Origin: Actinomycetes bacterium
GTDB lineage: Bacteria; Actinomycetota; Actinomycetes; Actinomycetales; Demequinaceae
Direction: 5' to 3'
Length of the DNA stretch: 6,235 nt
Assembly: GCA_023428185.1 (NCBI GenBank)
Contig: JAEYYZ010000171.1
Span: 1-6,235 of the forward strand
Part shown: positions 1 through 5,525 of the stretch, piece by piece
Numbering within the stretch: position 1 is the first letter of the stretch
How the letters are laid out: each line of letters opens with the position of its first letter
Translations under genes and position numbers: made by a program
Notes under the pieces: model-generated
Told to the model about the DNA's origin: nothing
Database searches by the model: none
Seen by the model: only the letters and a program-made list of their open reading frames with translations

Positions 1-573
1 GTTTTGGCCGGCGCGATAGTGGGCTACCGCCGCGAGGAAGTACACGAGCAGCGCGGTGACCACGGCGCTCACGCTCATGATCGCCGACAACGTGGTGCCG
101 GGGATCTCGACTGCCGCAGACTTCGCGGGGAACAACACTTGGCACGCCACGAATGCGCCGCCAGCCAACGCCACGAACACCCATCTGTAGAGCCGCTGAC
201 GTTCTGTGAAAACCGCGAACACCACGAGCCCGGCTGCGATCAGGTAGAGATGGACCCCGCTTTCCCATCCGGTGGCGATGGATGTCGCAATGATCTGCGC
301 GTACGTCAAGGACAAGACCAAGACCGCGGCCACCAACTGGTGCCCCAACCGCGCCAGGACAGCCCCCGTCAAGTGTGCAGCGAAAGCCACACACGTGATG
401 GTGAGCAATTGCCACAGGCCCGCCGCGTCGTAGGTCGCATAGAACATGCCGTAACCCACGCTCAGTGCGGCACAGAAAATGGCGAACCATGTAGTGGAAC
501 TCGCGGCTCTAGCCGCTTCAGTGGGCAAGGGGCCGGCTTGCGAATCAATGAACCGAACCAGGGCGCGCTCCAC
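1..573 (-). CDS. Membrane protein with six-helix N-terminal region, 3' end cut by window edge
   Basis: Reading the minus strand leftwards from a GTG at 573 gives 191 codons with no stop, running off the left edge. The product is strongly hydrophobic. I count six likely membrane helices at about residues 28-47, 52-74, 79-101, 107-122, 130-148 and 161-184, followed by a basic cytoplasmic stretch (HYRAGQ) where the window ends. The fourth helix begins with GWESGVHLYL. From family knowledge, this six-helix pattern is common at the N-terminus of actinobacterial membrane nucleotidyl cyclases and sensor kinases, so a C-terminal signalling domain is likely, but it is not visible. The start is uncertain. 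The frame is open back to a TGA at about 673-675, and GTG codons at 615 and 645 are also in frame. I prefer 573 because the extra codons are rich in AGA, AGG, AGT and CTT, unlike the rest. No strong ribosome binding site marks any of the three. The gene lies 156 bases downstream of the diguanylate cyclase in the same direction and may share its transcript. Confidence 0.75.
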   Translation of the reverse strand, partial: MERALVRFIDSQAGPLPTEAARAASSTTWFAIFCAALSVGYGMFYATYDAAGLWQLLTITCVAFAAHLTGAVLARLGHQLVAAVLVLSLTYAQIIATSIATGWESGVHLYLIAAGLVVFAVFTERQRLYRWVFVALAGGAFVACQVLFPAKSAAVEIPGTTLSAIMSVSAVVTALLVYFLAAVAHYRAGQN

Positions 574-729
574 CTCAAAGTGGTGCCCGTGATCGGGCCT
601 GCTTCTGCGCTCCACGCGGTGTCTCGCTGTCCGACTAAGGTTCACGGCGCCTTGGGGAGCGAGGCTCGCATGTCAAGGGCATCCCGTCGCAGACTCAGGG
701 TACTGGGAGCACCACATACCCGCCAAGGT
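574..729. other. Intergenic gap between the two minus-strand signalling genes
   Basis: This gap holds no convincing gene. On the minus strand a small hairpin (6 bp with one G-U pair, CCC loop, 699-713) follows the diguanylate cyclase stop, but it has no T-run and is at most a weak terminator. A second hairpin, GCCCG-ATCA-CGGGC (585-598), sits just ahead of the likely start of the next gene. A perfect TTGACA hexamer reads leftwards at 671-676, but I find no -10 partner at 16-18 bases. The two genes may therefore be one transcript or have separate promoters; the sequence does not decide it. Confidence 0.45.
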
Positions 730-1884
730 TTACCCCTGAAGTTCCGGCACGGGCGTGTGCCTCAAACCCACCACTGCAGTGGCAAGTACCCGATTGCGTC
801 CAGCATCCTTCGCCTCATACAACAGTTTGTCCGCGATCCGCAGGGCGTCTTCTTTGCTCGTCCCGCGCGGAACATGCACCACCCCGGCCGAGAGCGTCAC
901 GTGCTCCATCACTCCATCCGCTCCAAAGTCTCGATCTACAGCAGCGCGCGCCCGTTCCATGATGGCGAGCGCCTGGGTAGCGGTCACTCTGGGCATGAGG
1001 ATGAGAAATTCCTCCCCACCCCAACGGGACACCACACCTTGATCGCCTACCGCCAAGACGAGCCGTCGAGCCACATTGGCAAGAACCACGTCGCCCGTGC
1101 CATGTCCTAGGCGATCGTTGATCCGCTTGAACCTGTCGAGGTCCGCGAGCGCAATCGCGTAGTCGCCTTCCGTCACCGCGGTGGCGAGGAGCGGACCTAG
1201 CCCTCTCCTGTTGATGACGTTCGTGAGCGCATCGGTCTTGGCGGCGTATTCTGCTTGGTCAACGAGGGCCTCTGCCAAGCGCCGCTCGCGCATGAGGTAG
1301 TAGTCGCTGAACGCGGCGGAAAGGACTACCAAGAGCGCCGTGGCGAGCATATTCCCCACTAAGAGCGCCCGGATTTGACCTGCCGATGCCTCCACCCCGG
1401 GATTCATAAAGAGGCCCGAGAACGAGGTCCACACCGCGGCGGCCAAAGCGGCAGCCGTGACCAACACTCTCAACAACCACCACCGTGGAGGCAAGACGGA
1501 GAACGCCAAGGCACCCACGGTGAGCAGAACGAGTTGAAATCCCCCGGCGGCCGAGAACATCCATGCGAGCGCTACATATTGGATCACGGGCGCTGCCAAA
1601 GCGATCGCAGCCGACGGAACAAAAAATCCCCGCGCATTGAGAGCCAGGCATCCACACCACACCGCAATCAGGGCAGTGTGCGATGCACCGGGGAGCCACG
1701 AACCCGGCAAGAACACCGACCAGAACACGCCGGCCCACACCGCGGCCACGGCAATGGCTAAAGCCAAGAAGTGGTTGGAGCCCATCATGTAACGCGCCAC
1801 CACGCGGTCGTGGCCTTCGATCCCGAGGTGGCCCACCCACTCCCAGGCGCGCTGCACCCACGTCACGCTTTGCTTTATCAGCAT
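730..1884 (-). CDS. Membrane-bound diguanylate cyclase (GGDEF domain)
   Basis: This 384-residue protein should make cyclic di-GMP from two GTP at the inner face of the cell membrane. A short amphipathic N-terminus is followed by about six membrane helices (roughly residues 38-60, 68-86, 88-111, 116-131, 138-153 and 173-194). A helical linker (195-215) leads to a complete GGDEF domain (about 216-373). The landmarks are DALTNVINRR (218-227), the metal- and GTP-binding DLDRFKRIND (248-257), GHGTGD (260-265) and the signature GGEEF (289-293), a catalytically competent form. The usual product-inhibition site RxxD before the signature is replaced by GDQG (280-283), so classical feedback inhibition is probably lost. 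There is no EAL or HD-GYP domain, so it looks like a pure synthase. The membrane part resembles no named sensor domain that I can identify, so its signal is unknown. The ATG at 1884 is the natural start because it gives the full membrane region. It is divergent from pta, with 175 bases between the starts. Confidence 0.93.
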   Translation of the reverse strand: MLIKQSVTWVQRAWEWVGHLGIEGHDRVVARYMMGSNHFLALAIAVAAVWAGVFWSVFLPGSWLPGASHTALIAVWCGCLALNARGFFVPSAAIALAAPVIQYVALAWMFSAAGGFQLVLLTVGALAFSVLPPRWWLLRVLVTAAALAAAVWTSFSGLFMNPGVEASAGQIRALLVGNMLATALLVVLSAAFSDYYLMRERRLAEALVDQAEYAAKTDALTNVINRRGLGPLLATAVTEGDYAIALADLDRFKRINDRLGHGTGDVVLANVARRLVLAVGDQGVVSRWGGEEFLILMPRVTATQALAIMERARAAVDRDFGADGVMEHVTLSAGVVHVPRGTSKEDALRIADKLLYEAKDAGRNRVLATAVVGLRHTPVPELQG

Positions 1885-1892
1885 GTGCCACC

Positions 1893-1906
1893 CGGGCGGT
1901 CGCCCG
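1893..1906 (-). promoter_or_regulatory. Perfect inverted repeat between SD-like sequence and start of the diguanylate cyclase
   Basis: CGGGCG and CGCCCG face each other with two bases between them. In minus-strand RNA this folds into a 5-bp all-GC stem with a GACC tetraloop. It separates a good purine-rich sequence (GGAAGGGAG, reading leftwards from 1915 to 1907) from the ATG at 1884. The linear gap of 22 bases is too long for a Shine-Dalgarno, but looping the hairpin out leaves 8 bases, which is ideal. It could alternatively be a DNA operator. The repeat is seen directly; the role is inferred. Confidence 0.45.
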
Positions 1907-1923
1907 CTCCCTTCCGAGGCGCA

Positions 1924-1953
1924 TCGCTACCCCCCATAGGAAGAGACGCTCAA
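1924..1953 (-). promoter_or_regulatory. Possible promoter of the diguanylate cyclase
   Basis: Reading leftwards, TTGAGC (1953-1948) and TAGCGA (1929-1924) are spaced by 18 bases, matching a vegetative sigma promoter moderately (TTGACA and TAnnnT patterns). Transcription would begin at about 1917, close to the purine-rich sequence at 1915-1907. The -35 hexamer lies inside the GAGACG/CGTCTC dyad at 1943-1964, as expected if a regulator controls it. In high-GC DNA such matches are weak evidence. Confidence 0.3.
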
Positions 1954-1964
1954 GGCATCGTCTC
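1943..1964. promoter_or_regulatory. GAGACG-N10-CGTCTC inverted repeat, candidate operator
   Basis: Two perfect 6-base arms are separated by 10 bases, so their centres are 16 bases apart, a spacing suited to a dimeric DNA-binding protein. The repeat sits in the divergent region and overlaps the proposed -35 of the minus-strand gene. Close by are TGAGC-G-GCTCA (1974-1984) and the heptamer GCTCAAG, repeated at 1948-1954 and 1980-1986, 32 bases (about three helical turns) apart. The regulator is unknown. Confidence 0.35.
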
Positions 1965-2001
1965 ATGACGGCGTGAGCGGCTCAAGAGCACGCATGCATC
2001 A

Positions 2002-2010
2002 TGTGGATAA
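2002..2010 (-). promoter_or_regulatory. DnaA-box nonamer (exact match to TTATCCACA)
   Basis: TGTGGATAA on the plus strand is the exact reverse complement of the classical DnaA box TTATCCACA. It lies 50-60 bases upstream of the pta start, where the GGATAA part could also serve as, or overlap, a -10 element. A single box does not make an origin, and actinobacterial DnaA often prefers TTGTCCACA. If it is functional, the likely role is control of transcription by DnaA. It may also be chance. Confidence 0.35.
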
Positions 2011-2030
2011 CCCGTGAGATTAGGACCGCT

Positions 2031-2074
2031 GGAGGTCCCGGTCCCACTCACTCCATGGAATGCTTGGGACCGTG
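2031..2074 (+). promoter_or_regulatory. pta translation-start region with a stem-loop between SD-like GGAGG and the start
   Basis: A strong GGAGG occurs at 2031-2035, but the nearest in-frame starts are ATG 2060 and GTG 2072, which are 24 and 36 bases away. The 7-base arms CGGTCCC (2039-2045) and GGGACCG (2066-2072) can pair across a 20-base loop. Folding would bring GGAGG to within a few bases of GTG 2072, and would place ATG 2060 in the loop. Opening the stem would leave no well-placed ribosome site. The pairing is seen in the sequence; the effect on translation is inferred. Confidence 0.4.
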
Positions 2075-4168
2075 GCCCACAGCATTTACATCGCGTCAGC
2101 GGAAGGCGACACCGGAAAGTCAACCGTGGCGCTCGGCATCACGGCGCTGTTGTCGCGCACCGTGGGGCGGGTGGGCGTCTTCAGACCCGTTGCTCGAGTT
2201 GCGGACGGCTCGGACTACGTGCTGCAACTGCTGTTGGCGCATAGTGACGTGGGGCTCTCGTACGAGGAATGTGTAGGTGTCACCTACGAGGCCGTCCATG
2301 CCGATGCCGACGCCGCACTTGCGCAAATCGTGGCGCGGTTCCACGCGGTGGAGAAGCGTTGCGATGCCATGGTCATTGTGGGCACTGACTACACCGACGT
2401 GGCTGGCCCAGCAGAGTTTGAATTCAATGCACGCATTGCAGCTAACCTTGGCGCCCCGGTGGCGCTCGTAGTGCATGGGCGCAACCGCACTCCTCTTGAA
2501 GTGGCGCAAGTGGTTCAGCAGTCTCGCACCGAGATGGAAGAGAGCCACGCAAAAGTGGTGGCCGTCTTCGCCAATAGGTGTGACCCCCGGGATGTGGACC
2601 AAGTGAAAGCCGCTCTTCCCGCGGACGTAGGCGTAGCGGCCTTACCCGAGGAGCCCATTCTCACCGCGCCCACGCTGCGCGCGCTCATGGCATCGGTGGA
2701 AGGCCGGCTCATCGCTGGCGACGAATCCATGCTTTCGCGAGAAGTGCGCGCCTTCAACGTGGGTGCCATGAACGTCAACCACTTGCTGGAACGGTTGAGT
2801 GACGGCGCCATGGTCATCACGCCCGGTGACAGGTCCGATGCCATCATCGCCTCGCTCACAGCGCACACCGCCGCGGGCTTCCCTTCGCTCGCTGGAATCA
2901 TGGTGAACGGTGGCTTTGTTCCGGAGCCTGCCGTGCAGAAACTCATCGAGGGCTTGGGTTCCACACTCCCCTTCATTGCCACTGACCTGGGCACCTTCGA
3001 AACCGCTGCCCGGTGCTCTGCTACCCGCGGACGCCTTGAAGCATCGTCCCGGCTCAAGGTGGACACAGCACTGGCCCTTTTTGAGCGCTACGTGGACGCT
3101 GCCGCACTCTCCGAACGATTGAACCTCGCGGGCACCGATGTGGTCACGCCACTGATGTTTGAGTACACGCTGCTCGAGCGAGCACGCTCGCACAAGAAGC
3201 ACATTGTGTTGCCGGAAGGCGGCGACGACCGCATCTTGCAAGCCGCAGCCACGTTGCTCACTCGTGGTGTGGTGGACTTGAGCATTTTAGGAGACGCCTC
3301 CGCTATCCAAGCCCGATGCTCTGAGCTGGGCATCTCATTGGATGGCGCCACCATCATTTCGCCTCAAGACCCCGCGTACGTGGACCGTTTTGCCTCCGAG
3401 TACTACGAGTTGCGCAAGCACAAGGGCGTGACTGAGGACGCTGCCCGCGAGACCGTCCAGGATGTGAGCTTCTTTGGCACCATGATGGTGCTGGATGGCA
3501 TGGCGGATGGCATGGTCTCTGGGGCTGCGCACACCACCGCGCACACCATCACGCCCTCATTCCAGGTGATCAAGACCTCGCCAGGCGTGTCCATTGTCTC
3601 GTCAGTGTTCTTCATGTGCCTTCAAGACAGGGTGCTGGTCTACGGAGACTGTGCCGTCAACCCTGATCCCACGGCAGAGCAACTCGCGGACATTGCGATC
3701 TCCTCCGCGCAGACTGCTGCTCAGTTTGGTGTGGAGCCTCGCATCGCGATGCTTTCGTACTCGACGGGTGAGTCCGGCTCGGGTTCCGAGGTGGAGAAGG
3801 TGCGTGAGGCCACGCGGCTGGTCCGCGAGCGCCGCCCCGACCTACTGGTCGATGGGCCCATCCAGTACGACGCCGCGGTGGAGCCGTCTGTGGCCGCAGC
3901 TAAGGCCCCCAACTCCCTTGTGGCTGGCCGCGCTACCGTGCTGATCTTCCCTGACCTGAACACGGGCAACAACACGTACAAAGCTGTGCAACGCTCTGCG
4001 GGAGCGGTGGCTGTGGGGCCCGTTCTCCAGGGCCTACGCAAACCCGTCAACGACCTCTCTCGGGGCGCCTTGGTGCACGACATCGTCAATACGGTTGCCA
4101 TTACCGCCATCCAAGCGCAAGACGCCGATGCCGTGGTCTCGGCCCCCCACAGCGTCTCGGAGGCATAG
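2060..4168 (+). CDS. pta: Phosphate acetyltransferase (long, three-domain form)
   Basis: This cytoplasmic enzyme interconverts acetyl-CoA plus phosphate with acetyl phosphate plus CoA. Its 702 residues match the long bacterial type. First comes an N-terminal P-loop domain of the BioD/cobyric-synthase kind (about 8-215) with EGDTGKST at 15-22. A DRTGG regulatory domain follows (about 225-340) with GDRSD. The C-terminal catalytic PTA_PTB domain (about 366-693) opens with LPEGGDDRIL. It carries the signature SYSTGESGSGSEVEKV and the conserved DLSRG...HD segment. In that segment Ser667, Arg668 and Asp674 have the spacing of the catalytic Ser309, Arg310 and Asp316 of Methanosarcina thermophila Pta. 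The ATG at 2060 gives MLGTVAHSIYIAS, but homologues typically begin like MARSIYVAS, so the GTG at 2072 (699 residues) is an equally good start. The last base of the TAG stop is the first base of ackA, so the two form an operon. The N-terminal domains suggest allosteric control of the enzyme, as known for long Pta proteins. Confidence 0.97.
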   Translation: MLGTVAHSIYIASAEGDTGKSTVALGITALLSRTVGRVGVFRPVARVADGSDYVLQLLLAHSDVGLSYEECVGVTYEAVHADADAALAQIVARFHAVEKRCDAMVIVGTDYTDVAGPAEFEFNARIAANLGAPVALVVHGRNRTPLEVAQVVQQSRTEMEESHAKVVAVFANRCDPRDVDQVKAALPADVGVAALPEEPILTAPTLRALMASVEGRLIAGDESMLSREVRAFNVGAMNVNHLLERLSDGAMVITPGDRSDAIIASLTAHTAAGFPSLAGIMVNGGFVPEPAVQKLIEGLGSTLPFIATDLGTFETAARCSATRGRLEASSRLKVDTALALFERYVDAAALSERLNLAGTDVVTPLMFEYTLLERARSHKKHIVLPEGGDDRILQAAATLLTRGVVDLSILGDASAIQARCSELGISLDGATIISPQDPAYVDRFASEYYELRKHKGVTEDAARETVQDVSFFGTMMVLDGMADGMVSGAAHTTAHTITPSFQVIKTSPGVSIVSSVFFMCLQDRVLVYGDCAVNPDPTAEQLADIAISSAQTAAQFGVEPRIAMLSYSTGESGSGSEVEKVREATRLVRERRPDLLVDGPIQYDAAVEPSVAAAKAPNSLVAGRATVLIFPDLNTGNNTYKAVQRSAGAVAVGPVLQGLRKPVNDLSRGALVHDIVNTVAITAIQAQDADAVVSAPHSVSEA
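4159..4163 (+). promoter_or_regulatory. ackA ribosome binding site inside the end of pta
   Basis: GGAGG lies within the last codons of pta, four bases before the GTG at 4168, whose G is also the last base of the pta stop TAG. This overlapping arrangement makes translational coupling of ackA to pta likely and settles the ackA start. Confidence 0.8.
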
Positions 4169-5304
4169 TGGCCGTCAACTACATCGGCATCGCCCTGGTT
4201 CTGAACTGCGGTTCAAGCTCGGTCAAATACCAAGTGGTGGACACCACCGTGGATGCGCCGCTTGCCTCCGGTCTCATTGAACGCGTCACCGATTTTGGCG
4301 AAGCCATTCAGCGAGTGATCGCGGAGTTGGAACAGCCAGAGAGCGGTGTTGACCTCAACCGGCTCACCGTAGTGGGACACCGCGTGGTGCAGGGCGGCGC
4401 CGAGTTTGTGGCACCCACCATCATCGACAATGACGTGGAGCGCGGCATCGCGTTGCTAGGAACCTTGGCGCCGTTGCACACTCCCCCGAACCTTGCGGGC
4501 ATCACTGCCGCACGCGCGGCCTTCCCGCGCATTCCTCACGTCGCGGTGTTTGATACCGCCTTCCACGCCACCATGTCAGAGGCGGCGTACACCTACGCGA
4601 TTGACAGGAACGTGGCTGCCGAGCACGGGATCAGGCGCTACGGTTTCCACGGCACTTCTCACGGGTACGTGGCGCGTGAGACCGCGCGCGCCATGGGCCG
4701 CGAGCCGCGCGAACTCAACATGATCACCCTCCACCTTGGCAATGGCGCGTCCGTGTGCGCGGTGCGGGCGGGCCGGTCCATCGATACGTCCATGGGCCTC
4801 ACTCCTTTGCAGGGCCTGGTGATGGGGTCGCGGTCCGGGGACATTGATCCTGCCGTGGTGATGCACTTGGTGCGTTCAGCTGGCATGAGCGTGGACGACG
4901 TTGACGCACTGCTCAACCGCCAGTCCGGAATGTTGGGGCTTGCGGGCTATAACGACATGCGAGATGTGGAGTCTGCTGCTGCGGACGGAAACGACGATGC
5001 CTTGCTCGCGCTCGAGGTGTACTGCCGACGGATCCGCGGTTACGTGGGTCAGTACTTTGCCCACTTGGGTTCGCTCGACGCGGTGGTCTTCACTGCTGGT
5101 GTGGGTGAAAACTCGGAGGTAGTGCGCATGCAATCTATGGCGGGACTGAGCAACCTCGGCATCATCATGGACGCTGACCGCAACGCCGGGCGCAAAAAGG
5201 TGCCCACGCTAGTGAGTGCGGATGAGTCTCCCGTGCAAGTGTGGGTGACCCCCACCAATGAAGAGCGAGAGATCGCGTTGCAGTCCATCGCCGCAGTCTC
5301 GTAA
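4168..5304 (+). CDS. ackA: Acetate kinase
   Basis: This cytoplasmic enzyme transfers phosphate between acetyl phosphate/ADP and acetate/ATP, completing the Pta-AckA pathway. The ASKHA-fold motifs are all present: LVLNCGSSSVKY (10-21), GHRVV (70-74), FDTAFH (Asp129), RYGFHGTSH (His161), HLGNGAS, DTSMGLTPLQGLVMGSRSGD (Arg222), FTAGVGENS and TNEE (Glu365/366). At 378 residues it is about 20 shorter than the usual 395-400. The missing part is near residues 38-50, where most family members carry an extra segment after GLIERI. Two normally conserved neighbours of the active site differ: HRVVHGG is HRVVQGG (Gln75), and APLHNPP is APLHTPP (Thr105, next to the conserved His104). The key catalytic residues are intact, so I expect an active kinase, possibly with altered acetate binding. 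The start is fixed by GGAGG four bases upstream of GTG 4168. It is the last gene of the operon, with a terminator 28 bases after its TAA. Confidence 0.97.
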   Translation: MAVNYIGIALVLNCGSSSVKYQVVDTTVDAPLASGLIERVTDFGEAIQRVIAELEQPESGVDLNRLTVVGHRVVQGGAEFVAPTIIDNDVERGIALLGTLAPLHTPPNLAGITAARAAFPRIPHVAVFDTAFHATMSEAAYTYAIDRNVAAEHGIRRYGFHGTSHGYVARETARAMGREPRELNMITLHLGNGASVCAVRAGRSIDTSMGLTPLQGLVMGSRSGDIDPAVVMHLVRSAGMSVDDVDALLNRQSGMLGLAGYNDMRDVESAAADGNDDALLALEVYCRRIRGYVGQYFAHLGSLDAVVFTAGVGENSEVVRMQSMAGLSNLGIIMDADRNAGRKKVPTLVSADESPVQVWVTPTNEEREIALQSIAAVS

Positions 5305-5331
5305 GGCCTCGTTACACCCCCGCTCACTGCT

Positions 5332-5349
5332 GCCCCCATGTTTGGGGGC
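5332..5349 (+). terminator. Stem-loop terminator after ackA
   Basis: GCCCCCA and TGGGGGC pair perfectly (7 bp) around a four-base TGTT loop, 28 bases beyond the ackA stop. Only TT follows the stem, so the U-run is short, as is common in high-GC actinobacteria. Its position between the operon and the next promoter region supports the role. Confidence 0.7.
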
Positions 5350-5452
5350 TTGACCCAAGTATGTGGCGCTTCTCACAATCGTCGTGTCCGGCATCGGGCT
5401 CAGAACGTCCGTTGCGTTTGTGGACATCCTCACATCGAGCGCGTCTTTATTA

Positions 5453-5469
5453 GCAGTGTGAGCCACTGC
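5453..5469. promoter_or_regulatory. GCAGTG-N5-CACTGC inverted repeat, candidate operator
   Basis: Perfect 6-base arms are separated by TGAGC. The repeat would lie between the -35 and -10 positions of a promoter with its -10 at 5476-5481, a common place for a repressor site. It could equally form a small RNA hairpin if transcription starts upstream. The repeat is seen directly; binding is inferred. Confidence 0.35.
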
Positions 5470-5493
5470 CCTGCTTATCGTGATTGTGTCCCC

Positions 5494-5507
5494 GGTCCTA
5501 CAGGACC
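5494..5507. promoter_or_regulatory. GGTCCT-N2-AGGACC inverted repeat in the leader of the right-edge gene
   Basis: This perfect 6-2-6 palindrome lies eight bases before the ribosome binding site. In RNA it folds as GGTCC/GGACC with a TACA loop. The bases CCCGGTCC at its left edge (5491-5498) also occur in the pta leader (2037-2044), so a common regulator of both transcripts is possible. With eight shared bases this could be chance. Confidence 0.35.
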
Positions 5508-5515
5508 ACTGAGAC

Positions 5516-5520
5516 AGGAG
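5516..5520 (+). promoter_or_regulatory. Ribosome binding site of the right-edge gene
   Basis: AGGAG is placed five bases before the ATG at 5526. It is well spaced and strong, and it settles the start of a gene that would otherwise rest on its open frame alone. Confidence 0.75.
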
Positions 5521-5525
5521 ACATC

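Larger units (their letters stand above)
5350..5525 (+). promoter_or_regulatory. Upstream region of the right-edge gene, with candidate promoter
   Basis: I find no gene here. A TAnnnT-type -10, TATCGT at 5476-5481, would start transcription at about 5488, but no good -35 is seen 17 bases upstream. An alternative is TGGACA (5421-5426) with TCTTTA (5444-5449), 17 bases apart, which is weak at the -10. A near DnaA box, TGTGGACAT (5419-5427), matches the actinobacterial form TGTGGACAA at 8 of 9 positions. Two perfect inverted repeats, listed separately, fall around the first candidate promoter. Confidence 0.35.

Noticed and set aside
671..676. Perfect TTGACA -35 hexamer on the minus strand
   Set aside because: No -10-like hexamer occurs at the proper 16-18 base distance, so I do not call a promoter.
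699..713. Hairpin downstream of the diguanylate cyclase as a terminator
   Set aside because: The stem is only 6 bp with a G-U pair and a 3-base loop, and no T-run follows. It is too weak to list as a terminator.
4..1110. Long plus-strand open frame (368 codons) opposite the two minus-strand membrane genes
   Set aside because: Its product is dominated by His, Arg, Gln and Gly with no domain or hydrophobic core, as expected for the antisense of high-GC genes. The minus-strand frames there encode six-helix and GGDEF proteins.
1259..1966. Minus-strand open frame of 235 codons overlapping the diguanylate cyclase in another frame
   Set aside because: It is Arg/Gly-rich, has no recognisable motif and overlaps a gene with clear GGDEF motifs. 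It is a frame shadow.
2642..3241. Minus-strand open frame of 199 codons opposite pta
   Set aside because: It lies fully antisense to the conserved middle of Pta and shows no family features or ribosome binding site. It is a shadow.
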